Positions 1 through 9,689 of a stretch of DNA of 64,000 bases are shown here, piece after piece; the first letter of the stretch is position 1, and each line of letters starts with the position of its first letter. The notes below the pieces were generated by a model, which was given only the letters and a program-made list of their open reading frames with translations, was not told the DNA's origin and ran no database searches. A program made the translations under genes and the position numbers. Source of the stretch: Winogradskyella endarachnes (GTDB lineage: Bacteria; Bacteroidota; Bacteroidia; Flavobacteriales; Flavobacteriaceae); assembly GCF_009741275.1 (NCBI RefSeq), contig NZ_WOWS01000002.1, positions 124,001 to 188,000 of the forward strand. The letters are read 5' to 3'.

Positions 1-2
1 AA

Positions 3-287
3 GCCGCTTATAATTCTGAATTAAATAATTTAAGAGCTCAGATAGATGTTGTGGATAATCAAATTCTAGATTTATTAGGTAAACGTATGAAAGTAGCTGA
101 AGGTATAGGAGGATTAAAAAAACAAAAGAATGTTGCAGTTTTACAAAGTAAACGTTGGAATGAGATTTTGGGCAAAATGGTATTAGAAGGTGAAGAAAGA
201 GGATTAAGCGAAGAGTTTATTTTACGCATGTTTAAAGCCGTTCACCAAGAATCGATTAACCGTCAAGAAAAGATTATTAATGGCTAA
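3..287 (+). CDS. Chorismate mutase domain, C-terminal end of a DAHP synthase/chorismate mutase (partial)
   Basis: The open frame is already running at the window edge (first full codon at base 3) and ends at TAA 285-287. The visible 94 residues form an AroQ-type all-helical chorismate mutase: LRAQIDVVDNQILDLLGKRM opens helix 1, with K and R residues placed as in the prephenate-forming site, and a final helix carries QESINRQEKI. In Flavobacteriaceae this domain is usually fused behind a DAHP synthase, which would supply chorismate precursors and convert chorismate to prephenate. The fusion lies outside the window, so that part is inferred. aroA further along (12463) fits an aromatic amino acid cluster. 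A GTG at 51 is an internal codon, not the start. Confidence 0.85.
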   Translation, partial: AAYNSELNNLRAQIDVVDNQILDLLGKRMKVAEGIGGLKKQKNVAVLQSKRWNEILGKMVLEGEERGLSEEFILRMFKAVHQESINRQEKIING

Positions 288-310
288 ATTAGTTTAGTTA
301 TTGTAAATAT

Positions 311-338
311 AAAGGCTCGCAATTTGCGAGCCTTTTTC
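311..338 (+). terminator. Rho-independent terminator after the chorismate mutase gene
   Basis: A 10-bp perfect stem (311-320 with 326-335) has a 5-nt loop and continues into T residues. It lies 24 bases past the stop codon. Confidence 0.85.
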
Positions 339-384
339 GTTAGGTATGTTAACTAACTGAAAAGGTCCATTCACGAAATATCGA

Positions 385-415
385 TTTTTAAAAATAGAGT
401 TTCAAGCTAAGTTTG
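385..415 (+). promoter_or_regulatory. Candidate Bacteroidota-type promoter for the gene at 440
   Basis: TAAGTTTG at 408-415 matches the -7 consensus TAnnTTTG. A TTTT tract at 385-388 stands 19 bases upstream in the -33 position (consensus TTTG, one mismatch). A transcript would start near 421 and leave a leader of about 20 nt. Confidence 0.45.
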
Positions 416-439
416 AAGTATTAACCAAAACCAATAACC

Positions 440-1069
440 ATGAAAAAAATGACTTTATTAACCCTTGTGCTTTGTTTTAACTTAGTAGCAATGGCGCAGA
501 TTTCAATTTCAGGAGTTGTAACTAACGATTCCATTCCATTAGAATCCGCTAACGTATTTATTAAAAACTCTACAAAAGGCATTGCAACTAATAGTAAAGG
601 CGAGTTTAATCTCCAAGCCAAAAAAGGTGATACTTTATCGGTTTCTTACTTGGGCTATAAAACCAAAGAGATTGTTTTAAATAAAACTGAAAACTTAGAG
701 ATTAAACTTGAAGTGGATAGTTTTGATGAGGCTGTAGTGATAGCTTATGGAAGTATTACACGAACAACATTTTGCTGTGGAGGTATAAGAATATGTGAGA
801 CTCATCTAGAAAGTAAATCAATAGAAAAAAACAAACTTTTCCCAAATCCTTCATCTAACGGTATTTTTCAACTAGAATTAAATGACAACTATGAAAACCT
901 AGAAATTTCAATAGCAAATATGTCTGGAAGAGTCATTCAAAATTCATCCTATCAAGAATTAGATAAAAATGTTGTTATAGATTTATCTCAATTTTCTTCA
1001 GGAATTTATATCATAAATATTATTGCAGAAGGTAAACGCTTAGAACCGATTAGAGCGATAAGGAATTAA
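440..1069 (+). CDS. Secreted SusC-plug-like (CarboxypepD_reg-like) protein with T9SS type A sorting domain
   Basis: This 209-residue exported protein starts with a signal peptide (residues 1-20, ending AMAQ). Residues 21-93 form a carboxypeptidase-regulatory-like beta-sandwich (ISGVVTNDSIPLESANVFIK, then SYLGYKTKEI), the same domain that opens SusC/RagA transporters. A TonB-box-like segment EAVVIAYG follows at about 98-105. No plug or barrel comes after it. Instead there is a short Cys-rich linker (FCCGGIRIC) and a T9SS type A sorting domain from about 134 (LFPNPSSNG to IYIINI). It is probably surface-attached or secreted through T9SS. The cargo or ligand is unknown. It stands alone between a terminator and an unrelated gene. 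Confidence 0.75.
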   Translation: MKKMTLLTLVLCFNLVAMAQISISGVVTNDSIPLESANVFIKNSTKGIATNSKGEFNLQAKKGDTLSVSYLGYKTKEIVLNKTENLEIKLEVDSFDEAVVIAYGSITRTTFCCGGIRICETHLESKSIEKNKLFPNPSSNGIFQLELNDNYENLEISIANMSGRVIQNSSYQELDKNVVIDLSQFSSGIYIINIIAEGKRLEPIRAIRN

Positions 1070-1282
1070 ACCTAACTTTAATTTATTTAGGAGTTTGCTT
1101 TTCATAACATTGAGGATTAAACAAGTAATTTAACTCACTACTTAAATGTTCAAATATTCTTTTACTTTTAAATAAAAAAGTTATTTTTGATATAATAAGA
1201 AATTACTTGTTAATGAATTCTAAATATTTTATCAATCTATTTAGTCTTTCTTTTTAATCTAAAATTAACTCAATTTAAATCT

Positions 1283-2239
1283 ATGAACAAAATTGTAAAA
1301 TGTGTTTGGTTGTTTGCCGTGTTAATTACATTTAACATCGGTTTTAGTCAAATGCCCGCTGTAAAAAACTTTGATTACTCAATCTTAAAAGATAAAGTAC
1401 TTTATATACCAACTTACGAAGTTAATAAGAGGTATTCTGCTAGGATGACAAAAAAAGGAAAGCTTGATAAGCTTGCCGATGCAAAAGCCGAGGTTGAAGA
1501 ATATAACCTTGCTTGGCAAGAAGCCATGGCGGAGTCTTCTTATGATGCAACAGATTACGAAATTAGAGCCTTTGACCACAAAAAAGTACTAAAAAGTAAA
1601 GATGAAAAAGCGGTCTTGCTTTTTTATTATGCAGATAACTATGGTAATAGTTACGCAAATATAGTAGTTGCAGGTCCTAAGAAAAAAGTTGTAGCACGTA
1701 GTATTATTACAGGATTAGATTTAACCGATAAGAATGATATTCGTTTAATGATGAATATGTTAAATGAGTCTTTAACTGTAGCAGCAGAATTAGTTGAAGA
1801 ACAAGGAAAGGCAAATAGAAAAGGTGCTAAAAATAAATACAAACAAGGTTTAATAGACTGGTATGATGGAGTTGAAGATAAAACTTTTTTAGTGCCAAAA
1901 AGTGAGCACAAAAATGAGAAAAAAGCAGAGAGAAGAAATACAGATTTAAAGGAAGCTCTTAAAAGTTGGAAATTGAGTAAGTACGAATTTACAACCGAAG
2001 AAGAAATTAATAATAAACGAATTGAAGGAGATGCTGATTCTTATTATTGGAAAACCTTTAGAATATATACGCAAAATTCTTTAATTGTTTACAATTATAA
2101 TTTATTGTTATCTACTGAGGCAGATGATGTTATTGTAGGGTTTTTAGGTAAAAAAAGACTTAAACCAGCAACTTTAGAACAGATTCAAAAAAAGATTTTA
2201 GCAAAAGTTGAAAGATTCAAAAGACAGCTTGCGGATTAA
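1283..2239 (+). CDS. Exported protein of unknown function (318 aa)
   Basis: I do not recognise a family. A signal peptide covers residues 1-22 (hydrophobic, ending FSQ). The mature part is rich in Lys and Glu with no Cys pattern or membrane segment, so a periplasmic or outer-membrane-associated location is likely. A helical charged stretch (about 165-215) separates two more structured parts, and the C-terminus is strongly basic. The gene overlaps the start of the following transglutaminase-fold gene, which suggests co-expression and a shared role with it. The 213 bases upstream are AT-rich. They hold a TATTTTTG box at 1182-1189 but no convincing -33 element. Confidence 0.65.
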   Translation: MNKIVKCVWLFAVLITFNIGFSQMPAVKNFDYSILKDKVLYIPTYEVNKRYSARMTKKGKLDKLADAKAEVEEYNLAWQEAMAESSYDATDYEIRAFDHKKVLKSKDEKAVLLFYYADNYGNSYANIVVAGPKKKVVARSIITGLDLTDKNDIRLMMNMLNESLTVAAELVEEQGKANRKGAKNKYKQGLIDWYDGVEDKTFLVPKSEHKNEKKAERRNTDLKEALKSWKLSKYEFTTEEEINNKRIEGDADSYYWKTFRIYTQNSLIVYNYNLLLSTEADDVIVGFLGKKRLKPATLEQIQKKILAKVERFKRQLAD

Positions 2240-4121
2240 ACCAGTACAAATATTTATATATTTATCGTTTGTCCTATTTAGTTCTCAGCTAATAGGACAA
2301 ATTGATTTGTCTAAGTATGAAAGAGATTTTGGAAAAGGTCTAACAACTTTAAAAAAGAAAATTAACATCGCTTTCATTTACGATGAAAACAGCCGTAGTT
2401 ATAAGGCTAAAGTGAAACACCAATACCAAAAATTATACATTGGTAATAATGATGAAAGTGGCTTGGTACAAGTGCCTTTTCATAAATTTCAGAAATTAAA
2501 ACTATCTAACGCGCGTTATTTCAAAATTGATTCTTTAGGTAAGAAAGTTTTATTAGAAAACGTTAAGGTAAAATATTCTGATGAGAAGAATTTTTTCGTT
2601 AATAATATTTTTTACTCCGATCTCAAAGTAAAACAGTTTAAATGTTCGTTGTCACTGCCAGATAATTATATAGTAACGTACTCTTATGAAGTTTTATATA
2701 ATGACCTAAAATTTTTAAATAGCTTTTTTTTTCAACATAATAATGAAGCCGTCGAAGATGTTGAAATATCTATTAAAAAAAATTCTAACGTAAAATTTTC
2801 TATATATGATTTTAATTTAAATGGTATAGAAAAAATTGAAAACGATAGTTATATAAAATATATAGGTAAAAATCTTAATAGATATAAATCTAGTTCAGTA
2901 TCAGTTAATGGAAACTATTATTTACCTCATATTATTATATCCGTAGATGAAACTAATAATGATGGTGAGATTATTGAAATTTTAAAATCTACGGATAATT
3001 TATACGAATGGTACAATTCCTTAATTAAGGAATTAAAGCCAGATATGAATTATATAAATAAATTAGCGAATTCTATTATTGGAAATAGTACCGATGATTC
3101 AGAAAAAATAGATAAAATATTTAGATGGGTACAAAATAATATTCAATACGTAGCATTTGAAGATGGTATAGCAGGTTTTAAACCAGATGAAGCAGATAAT
3201 GTAGCAAAGTCAAAGTTTGGTGATTGTAAAGGGATCGCTAACCTTTTAGTAAATTTATTGCAATCTCAAGGATTCAATGCTAAACATGCTTGGTTAGGTA
3301 CAAGAAGTAAAAACTATGATTACAGTATACCTTCTTTGGTTGTAGATAACCATATGATTTGCGGATTAGAATTTAATAATAAAATGTACTTTTTAGATGG
3401 TACTAGTAAATCTGTATCATGGTTAAAAGTCCCATCTCACTTGGAGGGTAAACAGGTTTTAGTAGCCAAAGGGAATGCTTATGAAACGCTTACTATTAAA
3501 AAATCAAATCCTTTAGATAATGTTATTGATATAACAGGTGTTTTAGATTTGAGTAAATCGCAACCAACAATTGATTTAAGTATAAAATACTCAGGACATT
3601 TTGTGTTTGATTTTATTGCGGCAGATAAACACATGTCATTTAATAGTAAGAAACATTTACCGTATTATTTTATAGATGATTATTTAGATGGTATTAAGGT
3701 TAAAAAAATATACAACGTAGCCACATCAGAGAATCTTATTTCTTACAAAGTTTCTGGTAATTATATGAATATTGCTAAAACAAATGGTGATTTAACTTTG
3801 TTTCCTTTTTTAGATGTTTTGCTATATGATAAAATATTAGAACATATGCCTGCTGTTTATATTGATTTTCCTCAAACAATTAATGTGAAATTGCAAATAA
3901 AAAACGGTGGTAACTTACCTGCTGAAGCATATGTTAAAGAGCAAATTGGTAATGAGAATTTTAATGCAAATTTTTATACACAAAAAGTTGGTAGTGATTA
4001 TTTTGTTAATCAAAAACTTACCTTAAACTTATTACATTCTTCACTAACGGATCATACCGCATGGAATGATTTTGTTTCTAAAGTGAAAGCATTTAATAAT
4101 TATCCACTTAATTATGAATAA
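2208..4121 (+). CDS. DUF3857/transglutaminase-like exported protein with intact Cys-His-Asp triad
   Basis: A signal peptide (QIFIYLSFVLFSSQLIGQ) precedes an N-terminal DUF3857 beta domain (about 35-250) and a transglutaminase-like core (about 290-400). The core shows a full triad: C340 in GDCKG, H382 in VVDNHMICG and D397 in YFLDGT. A C-terminal beta domain resembling DUF3858 follows. The family is common in Bacteroidota, but its substrates are undefined. No ATG fits. Both TTG 2208 and TTG 2229 are possible, and the second gives a cleaner signal peptide with 630 residues. Either start lies inside the preceding gene, so translational coupling is likely. Confidence 0.8.
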   Translation: MKDSKDSLRIKPVQIFIYLSFVLFSSQLIGQIDLSKYERDFGKGLTTLKKKINIAFIYDENSRSYKAKVKHQYQKLYIGNNDESGLVQVPFHKFQKLKLSNARYFKIDSLGKKVLLENVKVKYSDEKNFFVNNIFYSDLKVKQFKCSLSLPDNYIVTYSYEVLYNDLKFLNSFFFQHNNEAVEDVEISIKKNSNVKFSIYDFNLNGIEKIENDSYIKYIGKNLNRYKSSSVSVNGNYYLPHIIISVDETNNDGEIIEILKSTDNLYEWYNSLIKELKPDMNYINKLANSIIGNSTDDSEKIDKIFRWVQNNIQYVAFEDGIAGFKPDEADNVAKSKFGDCKGIANLLVNLLQSQGFNAKHAWLGTRSKNYDYSIPSLVVDNHMICGLEFNNKMYFLDGTSKSVSWLKVPSHLEGKQVLVAKGNAYETLTIKKSNPLDNVIDITGVLDLSKSQPTIDLSIKYSGHFVFDFIAADKHMSFNSKKHLPYYFIDDYLDGIKVKKIYNVATSENLISYKVSGNYMNIAKTNGDLTLFPFLDVLLYDKILEHMPAVYIDFPQTINVKLQIKNGGNLPAEAYVKEQIGNENFNANFYTQKVGSDYFVNQKLTLNLLHSSLTDHTAWNDFVSKVKAFNNYPLNYE

Positions 4122-6096
4122 AATAATACTTGCATTATTAATTTGTTTTGGTGTTATAAATGTTATTAAAGCACAGATTAATGAGGAAGCAAATAATAAT
4201 TTTGAGAAGTCTAAATATGAAGAAATTTCTAACGAAGAAAAGTCAGATGCGACTATAATATACGATAGAACTTATATTGATGTAGGTAAGATAAGAGAAA
4301 ATGGAGAATTTAAAGTAAGGAATTTAAAAACCATTCACCGTAAAATTAAAATTAATACATTGTATGGACTCGAGCAATACAATAAGCTGTATATTAAAAT
4401 ATTTAATGATTTACATTATAATTTAGACTACGTTGATTGTAAGGTAAAAACGTTAAAAAAAGATGGAAAGGTTGTTAAAACTGATAATACAGATTTTATT
4501 ACAACAACATTGCCAGCTAATGCACCTTTCTTTTATAAGCAAAAAGGTAACGTAAAAATGCTAGCTATAAAAGATATCAATATAGGTGACCAAGTAGAAT
4601 ATATTTTTACAACACAAGAAATTATTGATATAGATCCAGAGTATTATTATAAAACAGATAGGCTATCATTTGTTAATAATGATTTTTGTATTGAGAAGAG
4701 TGTTTTTATAAACGCAGATAAATACAAGATTAAGTTATGGCCACATTATTTTGGTGAAAAAGATGCGCGTAATACAGACTATTCTTATAATGAAGGGAAG
4801 AAAATCACTTTAAATAATATTAAGCCTAAATATAATGAAATATATAGTAACTCTTTTCTTTATGAGCCTGATTTAACTTATATGATAAAAAAGGAAATAA
4901 CTGTAAAAGATGACACGTGGGAGGATTTTGCTAAATACTTTAAACCCTCTAGAAAAAAAACTAAAAAGAAATTCATATTTGAAGGGAAATCAATCAATGA
5001 CGCTATTACAGAAATTGAAACGATCGTTGGGACAAAAGAAAAGTTTAAGTTTATTTTAAAACAGATCAATGAACCATTGGAGAACAATATGTATTTATAT
5101 TTTGATTTAGATGATAAAATAGATATCTCTTGGAGTTACGCTCAAGTAATTTCTAGAGCAGTAAAAAAAATGAAGATACCTATAAACTTTCATTTTGTAA
5201 TTAATAAAAATTATAACAAACTAGACAAGACTTACGTTTCGCTTTATCAGTTTGATGATATTATTTGTTCTTTTAAGGGTGAGGATAATAAAATTTATTA
5301 CTTCCCATTATTTAGCCCTTTTTCAAATTTAAATGATATTCAAAAAGAATTTCAAGGCACAGAATGTTTTACTATTTCTCAAAACGAGCTTGGTGAAAGA
5401 ACACATTCTTTTGATAATATACCTGAATTTAACTCAGGTAAAATAGCCAAAAATATTGATGTGAATTTGGGAGAAATTGAAGAAGATAAAATTAAACTAA
5501 ATATTAAAGAAAAATTAAGTTATTCTGGCCATAGTTGGATTAATAACAAGGCATTGCTTATGTATTTGGTAAAAGACAGCACTAGAACAGATGAAAATTT
5601 GAAACGTTTTGTAAAAGAACAATTACCAATGAGTCACAAGATAGATTCTATATATAATGTTCAATTTACAAGTAAGGATGCAAGTTGTAATATACAATAT
5701 GAATATGACAAAGAGCTAAATATAAATAACGCATCAGAAATTATACATTTAAGACCTAGCGATTTTGTTCAACATACCTTCTATACGCCATATCATATGC
5801 GAGAAACAAGATTAGAAAAGGGATATTTAAATAATGAATATAACTTAGATTTTGTAATTAATTTTCATTTAAAAGACGCATTTTATTGGATACAGAATGA
5901 TAATTTAAGAAAAGAAATTAAAAATGATTTTGGTGAACTAAAAACAAATTTTTCAAATGATAGTCTCACCATTAGTACATCATTTAATTTTGAATTTAAA
6001 AAAAATCAATTTGAAGTGTCAGAGTGGAATCAAATTCTAGATTTAAGAGATACAGCTAACGACTATTTAGTTCAAAAATTTTACTTTAAAAAATAA
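4114..6096 (+). CDS. DUF3857-type exported protein, transglutaminase triad lost
   Basis: This 660-residue protein has a signal peptide (1-20, ending IKAQ) and the same layout as its upstream neighbour, which it overlaps by 8 bases. Aligning by eye to residues 336-400, the catalytic Cys position reads Ser (ISWSYAQV), the His position reads Asp (FDDIICSF) and the Asp position reads Pro (YYFPLF). It should therefore be a non-enzymatic paralogue, perhaps a binding partner of the intact protein encoded just upstream. DUF3857 features remain: RTYIDVGKIRENGEFKVRN, then conserved Tyr and Asp residues before residue 170. Confidence 0.75.
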   Translation: MNKIILALLICFGVINVIKAQINEEANNNFEKSKYEEISNEEKSDATIIYDRTYIDVGKIRENGEFKVRNLKTIHRKIKINTLYGLEQYNKLYIKIFNDLHYNLDYVDCKVKTLKKDGKVVKTDNTDFITTTLPANAPFFYKQKGNVKMLAIKDINIGDQVEYIFTTQEIIDIDPEYYYKTDRLSFVNNDFCIEKSVFINADKYKIKLWPHYFGEKDARNTDYSYNEGKKITLNNIKPKYNEIYSNSFLYEPDLTYMIKKEITVKDDTWEDFAKYFKPSRKKTKKKFIFEGKSINDAITEIETIVGTKEKFKFILKQINEPLENNMYLYFDLDDKIDISWSYAQVISRAVKKMKIPINFHFVINKNYNKLDKTYVSLYQFDDIICSFKGEDNKIYYFPLFSPFSNLNDIQKEFQGTECFTISQNELGERTHSFDNIPEFNSGKIAKNIDVNLGEIEEDKIKLNIKEKLSYSGHSWINNKALLMYLVKDSTRTDENLKRFVKEQLPMSHKIDSIYNVQFTSKDASCNIQYEYDKELNINNASEIIHLRPSDFVQHTFYTPYHMRETRLEKGYLNNEYNLDFVINFHLKDAFYWIQNDNLRKEIKNDFGELKTNFSNDSLTISTSFNFEFKKNQFEVSEWNQILDLRDTANDYLVQKFYFKK

Positions 6097-6140
6097 AGGA
6101 TTTTTCTTAATATATTGTTACTTTACTACTAAACTAAATA

Positions 6141-7091
6141 ATGACAGGCACAGTATATAAATCTACAGGAAGTTGGTACACCGTAAAAACCATCAATGGA
6201 AAATTCTATGAATGTAGAATAAAAGGCCGTTTTAGGTTACAAGGTATAAAAAGCACCAATCCTATTGCTGTAGGCGATATTGTAGAGTTTCAATTAGAAA
6301 CTAAAAACAATACAGAGACAGGTGTCATAAACCGTATTGAAGAACGTAAAAATTACATTGTTCGTAAGTCTGTAAATTTATCTAAGCAAACACACATTAT
6401 TGCTTCTAATGTAGACCAAGTGTTTTTGTTGGTAACTATAGATAATCCACCAACATTTACAACCTTTATAGACCGCTTTCTAGTAACTGCAGAAGCGTAT
6501 TCTGTAAAAACAATACTATTGTTCAATAAAATAGATGCTTATAACGAGGAGACTATGTTGCAGGTAAAATATCTTCAAAATATATATAGAACTATAGGTT
6601 ATAATTGTTTAGAGATTTCTGCAACTACAGGAAAAAACATAGATAAAGTAAAAGCCATAATGGAAGGTAAGGTGAGTATGTTTGCGGGTCATTCTGGTGT
6701 AGGTAAATCTACTTTAGTCAATGCCATAGAACCATCCTTAGATTTAAAAACAAAAGCTATTTCTTTGCAACATAGCCAAGGGCAACATACTACTACTTTT
6801 GCTGAGATGTTCGATTTAAGCTTTGATGCTAAAATTATAGACACACCAGGCATTAAGGGTTTTGGTGTTGTAGATATGGAAAAAGAAGAAGTTGGTGATT
6901 ATTTCCCTGAGTTTTTTGCTTTAAAGCAAGATTGTAAGTTTAATAATTGTATTCATTTAAACGAACCAAAATGCGCCGTAAAAGATGCTTTAGAGGCTAA
7001 TGAAATTTCGTATTCACGGTATAAAAGTTATATCCAGATACTAGAAGGTGAAGACGAGCATTACAGAACTGATAATTATGATAACGAATGA
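6141..7091 (+). CDS. rsgA: Small ribosomal subunit biogenesis GTPase RsgA
   Basis: RsgA is a circularly permuted GTPase that helps mature the 30S subunit. The permuted motif order is visible: NKID (G4) at 129-132, then GHSGVGKST (G1) at 183-191, then DTPG (G3) at 234-237. An N-terminal OB-fold covers about 1-75. The C-terminal zinc knuckle shows C265, C270, H272 and C278. Length (316 residues) is normal for the family. The last four bases (ATGA) contain the start of dtd, so the two genes are coupled. Confidence 0.97.
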   Translation: MTGTVYKSTGSWYTVKTINGKFYECRIKGRFRLQGIKSTNPIAVGDIVEFQLETKNNTETGVINRIEERKNYIVRKSVNLSKQTHIIASNVDQVFLLVTIDNPPTFTTFIDRFLVTAEAYSVKTILLFNKIDAYNEETMLQVKYLQNIYRTIGYNCLEISATTGKNIDKVKAIMEGKVSMFAGHSGVGKSTLVNAIEPSLDLKTKAISLQHSQGQHTTTFAEMFDLSFDAKIIDTPGIKGFGVVDMEKEEVGDYFPEFFALKQDCKFNNCIHLNEPKCAVKDALEANEISYSRYKSYIQILEGEDEHYRTDNYDNE

Positions 7092-7540
7092 AAATAGTTA
7101 TACAGAGAGTTTCTGAAGCGAGCGTTTCTATAGAAGGAAATAGAGTCGCCGAAATCGGAAAAGGACTTTTAATTTTGGTTGGTATTGTAAATGAAGATAC
7201 CCAAGAGGATATCAACTGGCTTTGCAATAAAATCATCAATCTTCGAATTTTTCCAGATGAGAATGGTGTAATGAATACCTCTCTGAAAGCATCTAAAGGT
7301 GATGTGATATTGGTTAGTCAATTCACGCTACATGCGAGTACCAAAAAAGGAAACCGTCCTAGTTATATTAAAGCTGCAAAACCAGATGTCGCCATTCCTT
7401 TATATGAAAAATTTAAAGAGAGGCTTCAAGATGTATTAGAGAAACCAATACAAACTGGTATGTTTGGTGCAGATATGAAAGTAAGGTTGCTTAATGATGG
7501 TCCGGTAACTATAATCATTGATTCTAAAAATAGAGATTAG
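7088..7540 (+). CDS. dtd: D-aminoacyl-tRNA deacylase
   Basis: Dtd removes D-amino acids wrongly attached to tRNA. The 150-residue protein begins with the family's MKIVIQRVSEASV, carries the cross-subunit SQFTL motif at 77-81 and ends with NDGPVTIII at 136-144, which holds the Gly-Pro region that excludes L-amino acids. Full length, homodimer expected. The start overlaps the rsgA stop by 4 bases. Confidence 0.97.
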   Translation: MKIVIQRVSEASVSIEGNRVAEIGKGLLILVGIVNEDTQEDINWLCNKIINLRIFPDENGVMNTSLKASKGDVILVSQFTLHASTKKGNRPSYIKAAKPDVAIPLYEKFKERLQDVLEKPIQTGMFGADMKVRLLNDGPVTIIIDSKNRD

Positions 7541-7657
7541 GTTTTTGCTTTATCATTTATTGATGTCTAGAAAACAATTTAACAAGATTACAACTCATTA
7601 TCAATTGGGTAGATTTTAGAAGAAAAGAATTCTGTCAGAATTTTATGATAAAAATCA

Positions 7658-7688
7658 TTGTTAGAAATAAATTAACTTTCTATATTGT
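7658..7688 (+). promoter_or_regulatory. Possible promoter for the DUF3857 pair at 7715
   Basis: TTG at 7658-7660 is followed after 20 bases by TATATTGT at 7681-7688, one mismatch from TAnnTTTG. The 174-base gap after dtd is consistent with a separate transcription unit. This rests on pattern alone. Confidence 0.3.
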
Positions 7689-7714
7689 AGCACCTAACCA
7701 AATTTTTAGTATAA

Positions 7715-9625
7715 ATGCCGCAATTAAAATCTACGTTATTATTACCTATTTTAATTTTTTCGTTTTTTAGTTTTTCTCAATCTAGTGATGTTTATAATGC
7801 ACTTTTAGTTCCTACAGAGTTAAAAGAAAAGGCAAATGCTGTTGTTAGGTATGATAGCAAGAAGGTAATTATTAATGATTATAACGATATGGAAATTATA
7901 TCTAAACGAATTATTACAATATATAATAAAGAAGGGATTGATAACGCAAATACTTATGAATACTATAGCAATGATACCGAAATAAAAAAAATTGAATTAA
8001 AAATCTTTGACAGTTCAGGAGAGGAAATAAAAAAAATTAAAAAAGGAGATTTTACAGATAGAAGCGCAGTTAGTGGAGGTACACTTTACTCAGATAATAG
8101 AGTAATGTTTTATGATTATATACCTGTAAATTATCCGTACACAATAGAATTTAAGTCTGAAGTTCACCATGAAAGCACTTCGTATTTACCGAGTTGGATG
8201 CCAATTGATGGTTATTATTTATCTGTTCAATACTCAGAGCTAAAGATTGAAAATTATTTGGAAGAGAAAATAAATTTTAAATCACAAAATTTTGATAATA
8301 TAAAGATTGAAAAAGTTTCAGAGTACTATTATAAAGCCACAAATTTACCTTCTATAAAATATGAAGCATATAGTCCAAAATTATCGCTAATTGCACCTAA
8401 GTTAAGTTTTGCTTTGGATAAATTTATAATTAGTGGTGTAGAAGGTAGAAATGGTGATTGGAAAAGTCAAGGTAAGTGGATGTACGACAATATGTTGAAA
8501 GACAAATTACAACTGTCAGAAACAACAAAAAATATTGTTTTAAATTTAGTTAAAGATATAGAGGACCCGATCGAAAAAGCTAAAGTAATCTATAATTATG
8601 TACAACAAAATACAAGATATATTAGTGTGCAAGAAGGTATTGGCGGTATGCAGCCAATAAATGCATTAATTGTTGATGAAGTTAAATATGGAGATTGTAA
8701 AGGGCTCTCCAACTATACGAAAGCATTGCTGTCGCATGTTGGTGTAGAATCTTATTATACTAGATTATACGGTTCAAGAAAAATACAAAATGTGGATAAG
8801 GATTTTGTGTCTTTTCAAGGTCAGACTAATCACGTTATTCTAGCATTACCAGATAAAGAAGATTACATATTTTTAGAATGTACAAGCCAAACTAATCCAT
8901 TTGGGTTTACCGCAGGTTTTACTGATGATAGAGATGTTTTATTAATAAAACCAGATGGTGGTGAAATTGTACACACAAAGATTTATAGAGCAGATGATAG
9001 TGTTCAAAAAACAACAGCGAATATACAAATGGATGCTACCGGTAGTTTTACAGCAGATGTAAGAATAGAAACTACAGGGTTTCAATACAGCTTACATGAA
9101 GGCATTGAACGTAAAACAGAAAGAGATCAACATTTATACTACAAAGAGTATTGGGCTAACATTAATAATTTAACTATAAACAGTATTGATATTAATAATG
9201 ATAAGGATAATGTCATTTACTCAGAGAGCGTTAAGTTATCTTCTATGAATTATGCTTCAAAAAGTGGTAATCGCTTAATTTTTCAGCCAAATATGTTTAA
9301 TAAAGTAACTCAAATTCCACCAAGGTATACAGAACGTAAATTAGAGTTTAAAATAGATCGTGCATTTAAAGATGTAGATGAATTTATAATTCACCTTCCA
9401 GAAGGTATAGAAGTTGAAGCTATGACAGATTTTAAAGAAGTTAAAACAAAATTTGGCAGTTACAAATTTAACATAGAAGCTTTAGAAGGCAATAAATTAA
9501 AATATACTAGAACATATATATTGTTAAAAGGAAACTATACAAAAGAAGACTACAAAGCCTTTAGAGATTTTAGAAAGCAAATTGTAAAACACGATAAGAG
9601 TAAAATTGTTTTAATACAGTCTTAA
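7715..9625 (+). CDS. DUF3857/transglutaminase-like exported protein
   Basis: Signal peptide 1-21 (hydrophobic, ending FSFSQ), then a DUF3857 domain (about 25-240) and a transglutaminase-like core (about 280-400) with C328 in YGDCKG and H373 in GQTNHVILAL. The third triad position is Glu388 (FLECTSQ) instead of Asp, which I recall as common in this branch and which could keep activity. The C-terminal part is a DUF3858-like beta domain. It is probably periplasmic or surface-facing. It forms a two-gene unit with the pseudo-enzyme gene at 9690, repeating the pairing seen at 2208/4114. Confidence 0.82.
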   Translation: MPQLKSTLLLPILIFSFFSFSQSSDVYNALLVPTELKEKANAVVRYDSKKVIINDYNDMEIISKRIITIYNKEGIDNANTYEYYSNDTEIKKIELKIFDSSGEEIKKIKKGDFTDRSAVSGGTLYSDNRVMFYDYIPVNYPYTIEFKSEVHHESTSYLPSWMPIDGYYLSVQYSELKIENYLEEKINFKSQNFDNIKIEKVSEYYYKATNLPSIKYEAYSPKLSLIAPKLSFALDKFIISGVEGRNGDWKSQGKWMYDNMLKDKLQLSETTKNIVLNLVKDIEDPIEKAKVIYNYVQQNTRYISVQEGIGGMQPINALIVDEVKYGDCKGLSNYTKALLSHVGVESYYTRLYGSRKIQNVDKDFVSFQGQTNHVILALPDKEDYIFLECTSQTNPFGFTAGFTDDRDVLLIKPDGGEIVHTKIYRADDSVQKTTANIQMDATGSFTADVRIETTGFQYSLHEGIERKTERDQHLYYKEYWANINNLTINSIDINNDKDNVIYSESVKLSSMNYASKSGNRLIFQPNMFNKVTQIPPRYTERKLEFKIDRAFKDVDEFIIHLPEGIEVEAMTDFKEVKTKFGSYKFNIEALEGNKLKYTRTYILLKGNYTKEDYKAFRDFRKQIVKHDKSKIVLIQS

Positions 9626-9689
9626 GTATACTTTAAATACAAGTTTCAAAACCAATAAATTAAGCAACATCCAATTATCATTTTAACCT

